Below are positions 48,253-56,608 of a stretch of DNA of 64,000 nt, one piece after another; the first letter of the stretch is position 1; every line of letters starts with the position of its first letter. The translations under genes and the position numbers were made by a program. This stretch comes from Herbaspirillum sp. GTDB taxonomy: Bacteria; Pseudomonadota; Gammaproteobacteria; Burkholderiales; Burkholderiaceae_D. The notes beneath the pieces are model-generated. The model made no database searches. It was not told the DNA's origin and saw nothing but the letters and a program-made list of their open reading frames with translations. The stretch is from positions 1,116,001-1,180,000 of the forward strand of contig NZ_JAGIBI010000001.1 of NCBI RefSeq assembly GCF_017744395.1, given 5' to 3'.

Positions 48253-50253
48253 ATGGCAACCAAGAAAACATCCCCGTCCGACTACAGCGAATCATCCATC
48301 CGCGTCCTCAAGGGCCTGGAGCCGGTCAAACAGCGTCCGGGCATGTACACGCGCACCGAGAACCCGCTGCACATCATCCAGGAAGTCATCGACAACGCCT
48401 CCGACGAGGCGCTGGGCGGCTACGGCAAGAGCATCGCCGTCACCCTGAACGCCGACGGCAGCATCTCCGTGGAAGACGACGGCCGCGGCATCCCGGTCGG
48501 CCTGCACCCGGAAGAAAAGGTGCCGACCGTCGAAATCGTGTTCACCCGCCTGCATGCCGGCGGCAAGTTCGACAAGGGTTCGGGTGGCGCCTACGCGTTC
48601 TCGGGCGGCTTGCACGGCGTCGGCGTATCGGTTACCAACGCCTTGGCCACGCGCCTGGAAATCACCGTCTGGCGCAAGGATGAGCAAGGCAACGGCGTGC
48701 ATACGCTGGCCTTCTCCGGCGGCGACGTGATCGAAAAGCTCAAGTCGCGCCCGGCCGGCCGCGACGACAAGAAATCCGGCACCCGCGTCACCGTCTGGCC
48801 GGACGCCAAATACTTCGACTCGCCCGTCATCCCGCTGGGCGAACTGCAGCGCCTGCTGCGCTCCAAGGCGGTGCTGCTGCCGGGCGTGAAGGTCACGCTG
48901 ACCAATGCCAAGAGCGGCGACACCCAGAGCTGGCAATACGACCAGGGCCTGCGCGGCTACCTGATGGAGCAGCTGGCGCAGACCGGCAACGGCGAAACCC
49001 TGATCCCGCTGTTCGAAGGCGAACAGTTCGCCGGCAAGGATGCCGAAGGCTTCGCCGAGGGCGAAGGCGCGTCGTGGGTGGTGGCCTGGACCGAGGAAGG
49101 CGCGGTGGTGCGCGAGTCCTACGTCAACCTGATCCCCACCTCCAACGGCGGCACCCACGAATCGGGCCTGCGCGAAGGCTTGTTCTCGGCCGTGAAGAGC
49201 TTCGCCGAGATGCACTCGCTGCTGCCCAAGGGCGTCAAGCTGCTGGCCGAGGACGTGTTCGCGCGCGTCTCCTTCGTGCTGTCGGCCAAGGTGCTCGACC
49301 CGCAATTCCAGGGCCAGATCAAGGAACGCCTGAATTCGCGCGACGCCGTGCGCCTGGTGGCCGGCTTCTCGCGCCCGGCGCTGGAACTGTGGCTGAACCA
49401 TCACGTCGACTACGGCAAGAAGCTGGCCGAACTGGTCATCAAGCAGGCGCAAAGCCGCCTGCGCTCGGCGCAGAAGGTCGAGAAGAAGAAGTCCTCCGGC
49501 GTGGCCGTGCTGCCCGGCAAGCTGACCGATTGCGAATCCTCGGACGTCTCGCGCAACGAACTGTTCCTGGTCGAGGGCGACTCCGCCGGCGGCTCGGCCA
49601 AAATGGGCCGCGACAAGGAATTCCAGGCCATCCTGCCGCTGCGCGGTAAGGTCTTGAACGCCTGGGAAACCGAACGCGATCGCCTCTTCGCCAACAATGA
49701 AATCCACGACATCGCGGTGGCCATCGGCGTCGACCCGCACGGCATCAACGACACGCCCGACCTGTCCGGCCTGCGCTACGGCAAGATCTGCATCCTGTCG
49801 GATGCGGACGTGGACGGCTCGCACATCCAGGTGCTGCTGCTGACGCTGTTCTTCAAGCACTTCCCCAAGCTGATCGAGAACGGCAACATCTGCGTGGCGC
49901 GCCCCCCGCTGTACCGCGTGGACGCTCCCGCGCGCGGCAAGAAACCGGTGCAAAAACTCTATGCGCTGGACGACGGCGAACTGGAAGCGATCGAAGACAA
50001 GCTGCGCAAGGACGGCCTCAAGGAAGGCGCCTGGAGCATCTCGCGCTTCAAGGGCCTGGGCGAGATGAACGCCGAGCAATTGTGGGAAACCACGATGAAC
50101 CCGGACACCCGCCGCCTGCTGCCGATCGGCTTCGGCGAACCGGGCGTGCAGTCTTCGGAAGAACGCTTCAACATGCTGATGGGCAAGGGCGAGGCCGCCT
50201 CGCGCCGGGCATGGATCGAAGAGCACGGCAACGAGGCTGAGGCCGATATCTGA
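48253..50253 (+). CDS. parE: DNA topoisomerase IV subunit B
   Basis: ATPase subunit of the enzyme that unlinks daughter chromosomes. The 666-residue product has the GHKL ATPase domain (about 15-230) with EVIDNASDEALGG, DDGRGIPVG and GGLHGVGVSVTNALA, a transducer domain, and the TOPRIM domain with LVEGDSAGGSAKMGRDKEFQAILPLRGK and DADVDGSHIQ. The length near 660 and the TOPRIM context fit ParE rather than GyrB, which is about 800 residues. parC follows one gene later. Confidence 0.96.
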   Translation: MATKKTSPSDYSESSIRVLKGLEPVKQRPGMYTRTENPLHIIQEVIDNASDEALGGYGKSIAVTLNADGSISVEDDGRGIPVGLHPEEKVPTVEIVFTRLHAGGKFDKGSGGAYAFSGGLHGVGVSVTNALATRLEITVWRKDEQGNGVHTLAFSGGDVIEKLKSRPAGRDDKKSGTRVTVWPDAKYFDSPVIPLGELQRLLRSKAVLLPGVKVTLTNAKSGDTQSWQYDQGLRGYLMEQLAQTGNGETLIPLFEGEQFAGKDAEGFAEGEGASWVVAWTEEGAVVRESYVNLIPTSNGGTHESGLREGLFSAVKSFAEMHSLLPKGVKLLAEDVFARVSFVLSAKVLDPQFQGQIKERLNSRDAVRLVAGFSRPALELWLNHHVDYGKKLAELVIKQAQSRLRSAQKVEKKKSSGVAVLPGKLTDCESSDVSRNELFLVEGDSAGGSAKMGRDKEFQAILPLRGKVLNAWETERDRLFANNEIHDIAVAIGVDPHGINDTPDLSGLRYGKICILSDADVDGSHIQVLLLTLFFKHFPKLIENGNICVARPPLYRVDAPARGKKPVQKLYALDDGELEAIEDKLRKDGLKEGAWSISRFKGLGEMNAEQLWETTMNPDTRRLLPIGFGEPGVQSSEERFNMLMGKGEAASRRAWIEEHGNEAEADI

Positions 50254-50304
50254 TCCGCACCAGCCGTACACGCAAAAACAGAACAACAATCATGGTATTT
50301 ACCG

Positions 50305-50322
50305 TCGTCAACATGTTGACGA
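50305..50322. repeat. 18-bp perfect palindrome upstream of the transglycosylase
   Basis: TCGTCAACATGTTGACGA, identical to its reverse complement, lies 52 bases after the parE stop and 152 before the next start. It has no loop and no T run, so it looks like a protein-binding site rather than a terminator. Confidence 0.6.
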
Positions 50323-50473
50323 TGTACCTGGCCAAAGGAAAGTTTTTCTGACGACGACACTGAACGGCTGCGTTCCTGACAACTCTTAAGCATGATGCGA
50401 CCACGACCAAGTACCATGACCGAACCAGCCAAGCTGCTTGCCCTGGCGCAAGCTTTCCGGGGCGATACCTGAC

Positions 50474-51403
50474 ATGCCGCCCCTGGCGCTACGCCGCACG
50501 TCCCGCGCGTTGACTGCCGCCTTGTTGGCGGCAGGCTTCGTGCTGCACGCGCCGCCGGCGATGGCCCAGCGCAGCCTCCAGTACACCGATGCGGACGGCG
50601 CGGTCCACACCCATACCGAGACCAACACCAATACCGACAGCAAGAACATCGTCTACCGCTACACCGACGCGCAGGGCATGGTCCACTTCTATGCCGAACG
50701 GGTGGACAACCGCGACAGCCTGATCGCCAGCAGCGCCGCCACCCTGAATCACCGGGGCGGCAAGGACGCGGCGACCGAACCCGATCCGCCGTTCGTGAAG
50801 ACCATGATGATGCATCCGGATGCGCGCAAGTACGATGCCCTGCTGGGCAAGGCGGCCGATGAGTTCGGGCTGGATGCCTCGCTGCTCAAGGCGGTGATGA
50901 CCGCCGAATCGGGCTTCAACGCGCGCGCGGTCTCGACCAAGGGTGCGGTCGGACTGATGCAGGTGCTGCCGGCCACCGCCGCGCGTTACGGCCTGCAGGG
51001 CGACCGTCGCAAGACGCTGCGCAAGACGCTGCACCAGAAGCTGACCGATCCGACGATCAACATCCGCCTGGCGGCGCGCTACCTGCGCGACCTGCTGGCG
51101 ATGTTCCCGCAGCACGCCGAACTGGCTATTGCGTCCTACAATGCCGGCGAAGGGGCGGTGCAGAAATACGGCAACAAGATTCCGCCCTACCCCGAAACCC
51201 AGGGCTATGTTCGGCTGGTGTCGCGCTTCTACCAGCTGTATCGCCCCGCCGGCAACGTCGAGGCCGGCGGCGGGGCGCGCTTGAAGGTCACGCTGCCGCC
51301 GCATGCGCCGGGCGAAGCCTTGTCCGAAGCGCCGTCGCCGCAGGCCGTAGCCGGCACGGCCACCTCATTGAACGATCGGCAAGACGACGATCGACACGAT
51401 TAA
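50474..51403 (+). CDS. lytic transglycosylase with DUF4124-like N-terminus
   Basis: A 309-residue exported enzyme that cleaves peptidoglycan glycan strands to 1,6-anhydro products. The ATG at 50474 starts a signal peptide (cut near AMA-Q at residue 31). Residues 32-95 contain a DUF4124-like module (YTDADGAVH and YRYTDAQGMVHFY). The SLT domain (about 115-260) has catalytic Glu145 in AVMTAESGFNARAVS, then GLMQVLPATAARYG and AIASYNAGEGAVQKYG. It sits between parE and parC, an arrangement retained in related betaproteobacteria. Confidence 0.92.
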   Translation: MPPLALRRTSRALTAALLAAGFVLHAPPAMAQRSLQYTDADGAVHTHTETNTNTDSKNIVYRYTDAQGMVHFYAERVDNRDSLIASSAATLNHRGGKDAATEPDPPFVKTMMMHPDARKYDALLGKAADEFGLDASLLKAVMTAESGFNARAVSTKGAVGLMQVLPATAARYGLQGDRRKTLRKTLHQKLTDPTINIRLAARYLRDLLAMFPQHAELAIASYNAGEGAVQKYGNKIPPYPETQGYVRLVSRFYQLYRPAGNVEAGGGARLKVTLPPHAPGEALSEAPSPQAVAGTATSLNDRQDDDRHD

Positions 51404-51424
51404 CCAAGTTCGCAACGAAGACAC

Positions 51425-53740
51425 ATGACCGAACAAGCCAACCTGTTTGACCAGACCCCGCCTCCGCCGGACGGCGAATCGCTGACGCTGTCGACCTTCG
51501 CCGAGCGCGCCTACCTCGACTATGCGATCTCGGTGGTCAAGGGCCGCGCCCTGCCCGACGTGGCCGATGGCCAGAAGCCGGTGCAGCGCCGCATCCTGTA
51601 CGCGATGAACGAACTGTCGCTTAATTCCGCCGCCAAGCCGCGCAAGTCGGCCGCGGTGGTCGGCGATGTGCTGGGCAAGCTGCACCCGCACGGCGACCAG
51701 TCGGTGTACGACGCGCTGGTGCGCATGGCGCAGGACTTCTCGCTGCGCTACCCGCTGATCGACGGCCACGGCAACTTCGGCTCGCGCGACGGCGACGGCG
51801 CGGCGGCGATGCGCTACACCGAAGCGCGCCTGACGCCCATCAGCAAGCTGCTGCTCGACGAGATCGACATGGGCACGGTGGAATTCCAGCCCAACTACGA
51901 CGGTTCCACCCAGGAGCCCAGCCTGCTGCCGGCGCGCCTGCCCTTCCTGCTGCTCAACGGCGCCTCCGGCATCGCGGTCGGCATGGCGACCGAAATCCCC
52001 TCGCACAACCTGGGCGAGGTGGCGCGCGCGGCGGTGGCGATGATCCGCAACCCGAAGATCAGCCACGCCGAACTGATGACCCACATCACCGGCCCCGACT
52101 TCCCCGGCGGCGGCCAGATCATCACGCCGCAAGCCACCATCGCCGAGATGTACCAGAGCGGCCGCGGCAGCCTCAAGGTGCGCGCGCGCTGGAAGATCGA
52201 AGACCTGGCGCGCGGCCAGTGGCAGGCGGTGATCACCGAACTGCCGCCGGGCGTGTCGTCGCAAAAGGTGCTGGAAGAAATTGAGGAACTGACCAACCCC
52301 AAGCTCAAGCTGGGCAAGAAGACCCTCACGCCGGAACAGCAATCGCAAAAAGCCGCCATCCTCGGCCTGCTCGACGCGGTGCGCGACGAATCCGGCCGCG
52401 AAGCGCCGGTGCGCCTGGTGTTCGAACCGAAGTCCAAGAACCAGGACCAGACCGAGTTCATGAACACGCTGCTGGCGCAGACTTCGCTGGAAACCAGCGC
52501 CTCGCTCAACCTGGTGATGATCGGCGGCGACGGCCGCCCGCGCCAGAAGGGCCTGTCCGATATCCTTGGCGAATGGATCAGCTTCCGCTTCGACACCGTC
52601 ACCCGCCGCACGCAGTTCCGCATGCAGAAGGTGAACGACCGCATCCACATCCTGGAAGGCCGGGAAGCGGTGCTGCTCAACATCGACAAGGTCATCAGGA
52701 TCATCCGCGAATCGGACGAGCCGAAGCCGGCGCTGATTGAAGCGTTCAAGCTATCGGACCGCCAGGCCGAAGACATCCTGGAAATCCGCCTGCGCCAGTT
52801 GGCGCGTCTGGAAGCGATCAAGATCCAGCAGGAACTGGCCGAGCTGCGCGGCGAGAAGACCACGCTGCAAGACCTGCTCGACAACCCGGCCTCGATGAAG
52901 AAGCTGGTGATCAAGGAAATCGAAGGCGACGCCAAGCAATACGGCGACACCCGCCGCACCATCATCGAAGAAGCCGAACGCGCCACCTTCGAGCAGAAGG
53001 TGGTGGACGAGCCGGTCACCGTCATCATTTCGCAAAAGGGCTGGGTGCGCGCGCGCACCGGCCACGGCCACGATGCCGCGCAATTCACCTTCAAGGCCGG
53101 CGACGGCCTGTACGGCGCCTTCGAATGCCGCACGGTGGACAACCTGCTGGCCTTCGGCTCCAACGGCCGGGTCTACACGATCGCCGTCAACGCCCTGCCC
53201 AACGCGCGCGGCGACGGCGTACCCGTCACCACGCTGGTCGAACTGGCCAGCGGCAGCAACATCCTGCACTACTACGCCGGCCCGGCCGACACCACGCTGC
53301 TGCTGGCATCCGACGCCGGCGCGGGCTTCGTCGCCAAGGCATCCGACATGTTCGGCCGCGTCAAGGGCGGCAAGGCCTTCTTCACGCTGGATGAAGGCGC
53401 CCTGCCGCTGGCCCCGCGCCCGGTGGCGGCCGACGCCGGCGCCGTGGCCTGCCTCTCCGGCAACGGCCGCCTGCTGGTGTTCGGCCTGGACGAAATGAAG
53501 ACGCTCTCCTCCGGCGGACGCGGTGTGAACCTGATGGAACTGGAGAAGAACGAAAAGCTCCTGGGCGCGCAAGCGATCAGCCAGAAGGGTGTGCTGGTCT
53601 ACGGCACCGGACGCGGCGGCAAGGAGCAGGAAGTGTCGCTGTCGGCCACCGCGCTGGGCATCCATATCGGCAAGCGGGCGCGCAAGGGCAAGGCGCTGGA
53701 GTCGAGGATCAAGGCCGCGGGCTTGCGCGCCGAAACCTGA
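51425..53740 (+). CDS. parC: DNA topoisomerase IV subunit A
   Basis: DNA-cutting subunit of topoisomerase IV. The 771-residue chain carries the catalytic Tyr131 ([10 protein letters not shown]) in the winged-helix domain, the tower and coiled-coil gate, and a C-terminal beta-pinwheel. In the quinolone-binding region the motif is [14 protein letters not shown], so the residue aligned with E. coli Ser80 is Gln92 and that aligned with Glu84 is Asp96. It starts 21 bases after the transglycosylase stop and ends at a strong terminator. Confidence 0.96.
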   Translation: MTEQANLFDQTPPPPDGESLTLSTFAERAYLDYAISVVKGRALPDVADGQKPVQRRILYAMNELSLNSAAKPRKSAAVVGDVLGKLHPHGDQSVYDALVRMAQDFSLRYPLIDGHGNFGSRDGDGAAAMRYTEARLTPISKLLLDEIDMGTVEFQPNYDGSTQEPSLLPARLPFLLLNGASGIAVGMATEIPSHNLGEVARAAVAMIRNPKISHAELMTHITGPDFPGGGQIITPQATIAEMYQSGRGSLKVRARWKIEDLARGQWQAVITELPPGVSSQKVLEEIEELTNPKLKLGKKTLTPEQQSQKAAILGLLDAVRDESGREAPVRLVFEPKSKNQDQTEFMNTLLAQTSLETSASLNLVMIGGDGRPRQKGLSDILGEWISFRFDTVTRRTQFRMQKVNDRIHILEGREAVLLNIDKVIRIIRESDEPKPALIEAFKLSDRQAEDILEIRLRQLARLEAIKIQQELAELRGEKTTLQDLLDNPASMKKLVIKEIEGDAKQYGDTRRTIIEEAERATFEQKVVDEPVTVIISQKGWVRARTGHGHDAAQFTFKAGDGLYGAFECRTVDNLLAFGSNGRVYTIAVNALPNARGDGVPVTTLVELASGSNILHYYAGPADTTLLLASDAGAGFVAKASDMFGRVKGGKAFFTLDEGALPLAPRPVAADAGAVACLSGNGRLLVFGLDEMKTLSSGGRGVNLMELEKNEKLLGAQAISQKGVLVYGTGRGGKEQEVSLSATALGIHIGKRARKGKALESRIKAAGLRAET

Positions 53741-53765
53741 TCGAACGCACCTGAGCCCGGTAATG

Positions 53766-53802
53766 AAAAACGGCCCCTGAGATTGACTCAGGGGCCGTTT
53801 TT
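53766..53802. terminator. bidirectional terminator after parC
   Basis: A perfect 16-bp stem (AAAAACGGCCCCTGAG with CTCAGGGGCCGTTTTT) and a 5-base loop, giving T runs on both strands. It serves parC and the convergent MFS gene. Confidence 0.95.
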
Positions 53803-53816
53803 CTTTGGCGCCAGCT

Positions 53817-55007
53817 TCAGTTGCGCCGTGCGCTCGACCACATCACCAGCAAGGACGCCACGCAAGCCAAGGTACCTGCCAGGAACGCCGCCGGATAGCC
53901 ATACAAGCCGATCACCACGCCGACGATGGGGCCGGTCAGCCCCGAAGCGACGTCGATGAACGCCATGAAGCAAGCCACCGCCATGCCGCGCGAATGCGCC
54001 GGCACGCGCGCCATGGCCTGCACGCCCATCGAAGGGAACACCAGCGAGAAGCCGATGCCGGTCAGCACCGAACCAGCTAAAGCAGTCATCGGATCATGCG
54101 CCTGCCACAACATCAACTGGCCGCACAACTCGATGGCAACGGAAACTGCGCCGACCTTGGCCCCGCCAATGCGATCCGGCAGATGCGCAAAAAACAGCCG
54201 CACGCCGATATACCCCGCCGAAAAACCGAGAATGGCGTAACCCGCGCCCTGCCAACCGTAACTGCCATACAGCAGCACCAAGAAGCTGGTGAGGATGGCA
54301 AACGGCATCGCACTGAACGCCAGGGCCAAGCCAAAGCGCCAGATCAGCGCCAGCGCGCCCATGAAGGACAAGCCCTGCAGATGCCCGCGCGAAACCGCCA
54401 GCGCCGACAGCATGCGGGCTATGGCAAAGCCCAGCAAGGGCAGCACGATCGTCGTCCAGGCAACGCCCGCAAAGCCGAAGCGCTGCTGGATCGCCACGCC
54501 CAGCGGCCCGCCTATGCCCAGCGCGGCGAACATGGCGATGCCCTGCCAGGCCATCACCTTGCCGGTCTTGGCGATGCCGACACGGCCGATGCCCCAGGTC
54601 ATGGTGCCGGTCAGGAACAGGCTTTCGGCCGGCCCCATCAGCAGGCGCCCCAGCGTCAGCACGGCGATGCTGCCCAGGGGATCGGCGATCCAGGTCGACG
54701 CCAAGTACAGCAGCCCGGCGCATGATGCCATCGGCAAGCCAAGCGAAACCGACTGCTTCGGCCCATGCCGGTCGCAATAGGAACCGGCGAACTTGCGCGT
54801 CAGGATGGTGGCGAAGGACTGGATACCGACGATCCAGCCCACCACGATGGCGCTGTAGCCCAACGTGCCGTTCACATGCAGCGGCAAGGCCGGCAGCGGA
54901 ATGCCGATGCACAGGAAACCGGAAAACACGATCGCCACCAGCGGCAGCAGATTGCGCGCAGTCGAGCGCTCTTGCAGGTTTTGTGGGATGTTCATGGACA
55001 TGTTCAA
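53817..55007 (-). CDS. MFS transporter
   Basis: A 396-residue 12-helix transporter. The N-terminus LLPLVAIVFSGFLCIGIPLPALPLHV and the loop motif TRKFAGSYCDRHGPK are those of the small MFS efflux or sugar-type group related to YhhS and YfcJ. No regulator or enzyme is adjacent, so the substrate cannot be guessed. MNMSMNIP leaves three possible start codons within five residues. Confidence 0.88.
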   Translation of the reverse strand: MNMSMNIPQNLQERSTARNLLPLVAIVFSGFLCIGIPLPALPLHVNGTLGYSAIVVGWIVGIQSFATILTRKFAGSYCDRHGPKQSVSLGLPMASCAGLLYLASTWIADPLGSIAVLTLGRLLMGPAESLFLTGTMTWGIGRVGIAKTGKVMAWQGIAMFAALGIGGPLGVAIQQRFGFAGVAWTTIVLPLLGFAIARMLSALAVSRGHLQGLSFMGALALIWRFGLALAFSAMPFAILTSFLVLLYGSYGWQGAGYAILGFSAGYIGVRLFFAHLPDRIGGAKVGAVSVAIELCGQLMLWQAHDPMTALAGSVLTGIGFSLVFPSMGVQAMARVPAHSRGMAVACFMAFIDVASGLTGPIVGVVIGLYGYPAAFLAGTLACVASLLVMWSSARRN

Positions 55008-55380
55008 CCTCGCTGTACGGAAAAATCGGCGCGTGCGAAAACGGCAACCGCAGCAGGATCGAATACCGGATGTTGCAGAGGGGATGGGGAGAAGCCGTTT
55101 GCCATGCGCAAGCGCGCCGGCCGGGAAAGTCGTTTCAAGTTTTTCACCATAGCGTCTGTGGCATCGCAGGCGGACGTAGTCGCGCTTGGCAGCGATGCCG
55201 GATGGACGCGTTGGTTGACGTGAACGCTTACGTATTTCCGGGTTGCTTCGTTACCGGTTCAGGCAACGGCTGGAAATATTTGCAGGGATTATACAGAGAA
55301 TGCCCGGTGACGATACGCCGGGCACAAAAAAGAAAACCCGCTTACGCGGGTTTTCCATTGCTGCAAAACGACAAATCAAA
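55008..55380. other. intergenic region between MFS gene and hsp20
   Basis: 373 bases with no convincing gene. It contains the hsp20 terminator (55321-55355), a 7-bp hairpin TGCCCGG/CCGGGCA at 55301-55324, and presumably the promoter of the leftward MFS gene, which I could not pick out. Confidence 0.6.
55321..55355 (-). terminator. terminator after hsp20
   Basis: A 9-bp stem AAAACCCGC / GCGGGTTTT (55333-55354) with a 4-base loop; on the minus strand it runs into TTTTCTTTTTTG. It lies 26 bases after the hsp20 stop. Confidence 0.9.
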
Positions 55381-55836
55381 TCAGGCAGCGACACGTTCCA
55401 AACGCTGGACGTTGTCTTCCGCCGAACCGATCTCGATCTTGCGCGGCTTGAGCGCTTCCGGAATCTCACGCACCAGTTCGATGTTGAGCAAACCGTTTTC
55501 CAGGCTGGCGCCGGTCACCTTGATGTGGTTGGCCAGTTGGAAACGCTGTTCGAAATCGCGGGCGGCGATGCCTCGGTGCAGGAAGTTGGCTTGCGGCTCT
55601 TCCTTCTGTTTGCGGCCCACGACTTTCAGGGTTTCATTTTCGGTTTCGATCTCGATTTCGCTGCGTGCAAAACCGGCGACGGCCATCGTGATCCGGTATT
55701 TGTCTTCGGCCACCAGTTCGATGTTGTACGGCGGATAGCTGGGCTGGTCGGCGCGCTGGGCGTTGTCGAACATCTGGGCCAGGCGGTCGAAGCCGATTGC
55801 AGTGCGGTACAGGGGAGAGAAGTCGAAGTTACGCAT
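55381..55836 (-). CDS. small heat-shock protein, Hsp20/IbpA type
   Basis: A 151-residue holding chaperone that binds unfolding proteins for later refolding by DnaK and ClpB. The alpha-crystallin domain (about 35-125) begins YNIELVAEDKYRITMAVAGF and ends in GASLENGLLNIELVREIPE, containing the GLL-type signature. The N-terminal arm MRNFDFSPLYRTAIGFDRLAQMFD is nearly that of enterobacterial IbpA/IbpB, and a C-terminal I/L-x-I/V-like KPRKIEIG motif is present. A sigma32-type promoter lies upstream. Confidence 0.95.
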   Translation of the reverse strand: MRNFDFSPLYRTAIGFDRLAQMFDNAQRADQPSYPPYNIELVAEDKYRITMAVAGFARSEIEIETENETLKVVGRKQKEEPQANFLHRGIAARDFEQRFQLANHIKVTGASLENGLLNIELVREIPEALKPRKIEIGSAEDNVQRLERVAA

Positions 55837-55904
55837 AAAAATATCCTTTCAAAGTAAGCGATGTTTTCGTCGCAGACCTCGCGTTTGAGCATCTGCTGGT
55901 TCCG

Positions 55905-55933
55905 ATCTAGGGATGCGCTTTTAGCTTTTCAAG
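55905..55933 (-). promoter_or_regulatory. sigma32 (heat-shock) promoter of hsp20
   Basis: On the minus strand: -35 CTTGAAA (55933-55927), a 14-base spacer and -10 CCCTAGAT (55912-55905), close to the RpoH consensus CTTGAAA / CCCCATNT. The leader is about 60 bases and contains a small hairpin. Confidence 0.8.
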
Positions 55934-56032
55934 GGAAAATTTTTTAAAATCCGGCGCCCATTTCCATCGGTATTTTTTATCGCTCCCGGCTCTTGAAAAG
56001 GGCGCCCCCGGCACTATTTCAATACGCTTTCA

Positions 56033-56518
56033 TCATGCCGCCGTCCCGATGGCCTTGCCGAAACGCATCGAACTCGTCAGCAAACCCTGGCGGAAATAGA
56101 AGCGCTGCGCCCGCGCATTGGCCATGCCGGTATCCAGCACCAGCCGCGCGCAGCCCGCTTCCGCCGCGACCCCGTCCAATGCCTTCAGCAAGCGCTCACC
56201 CCAGCGCTTGCCGCGCGCGTATTCGGCGCTCACCAGATCGTCGACGTAGAGGAACTTGCCGTACACCAGGTTTTCCTGAAAACGGTAGCCGGCCAATGCC
56301 GTGACCTTGCCGTCGTCCCAGGCCGCCAGGATGCGATAACTTTCATCGGCGGCGCGGCCGGTGCGTTCCATGAATTCCTCTTCGCTGCGCAGGTGCGGGC
56401 GCAGCTCGCGCATGACGGGATAGCAGGCGCGCCGCTCCTCGTCGCTGTCCGCATGGCGCAATGCGGGGTCGGTGATGCGCCATTGCCTGGTCGTCAATTC
56501 CAGCAGGCGGTTGCTCAT
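56033..56518 (-). CDS. GNAT-family N-acetyltransferase
   Basis: A 161-residue acetyltransferase starting MSNRLLELTTRQW; GAGAGGAAACC precedes this ATG. The region DDLVSAEYARGKRWGERLLKAL carries the acetyl-CoA-binding R-G-x-x-G/A turn, followed by CARLVLDTGMANARAQRFYFRQGL. Divergent from the MocR-type regulator at 56609 across 90 bases, so the two may be regulated together, but the substrate is not known. Confidence 0.87.
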   Translation of the reverse strand: MSNRLLELTTRQWRITDPALRHADSDEERRACYPVMRELRPHLRSEEEFMERTGRAADESYRILAAWDDGKVTALAGYRFQENLVYGKFLYVDDLVSAEYARGKRWGERLLKALDGVAAEAGCARLVLDTGMANARAQRFYFRQGLLTSSMRFGKAIGTAA

Positions 56519-56585
56519 GGTTTCCTCTCGATGGGGTCTGTGATCGCGCCATCTTAATTTCCGGATGGCATAATCGGCAGAGCCA

Positions 56586-56600
56586 AGAAATGACATTTCT
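56586..56600. promoter_or_regulatory. dyad between GNAT and MocR genes
   Basis: Arms AGAAATG / CATTTCT around a single A, 8 bases before the MocR start. A candidate operator for autoregulation. Confidence 0.4.
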
Positions 56601-56608
56601 ACTAAGCC

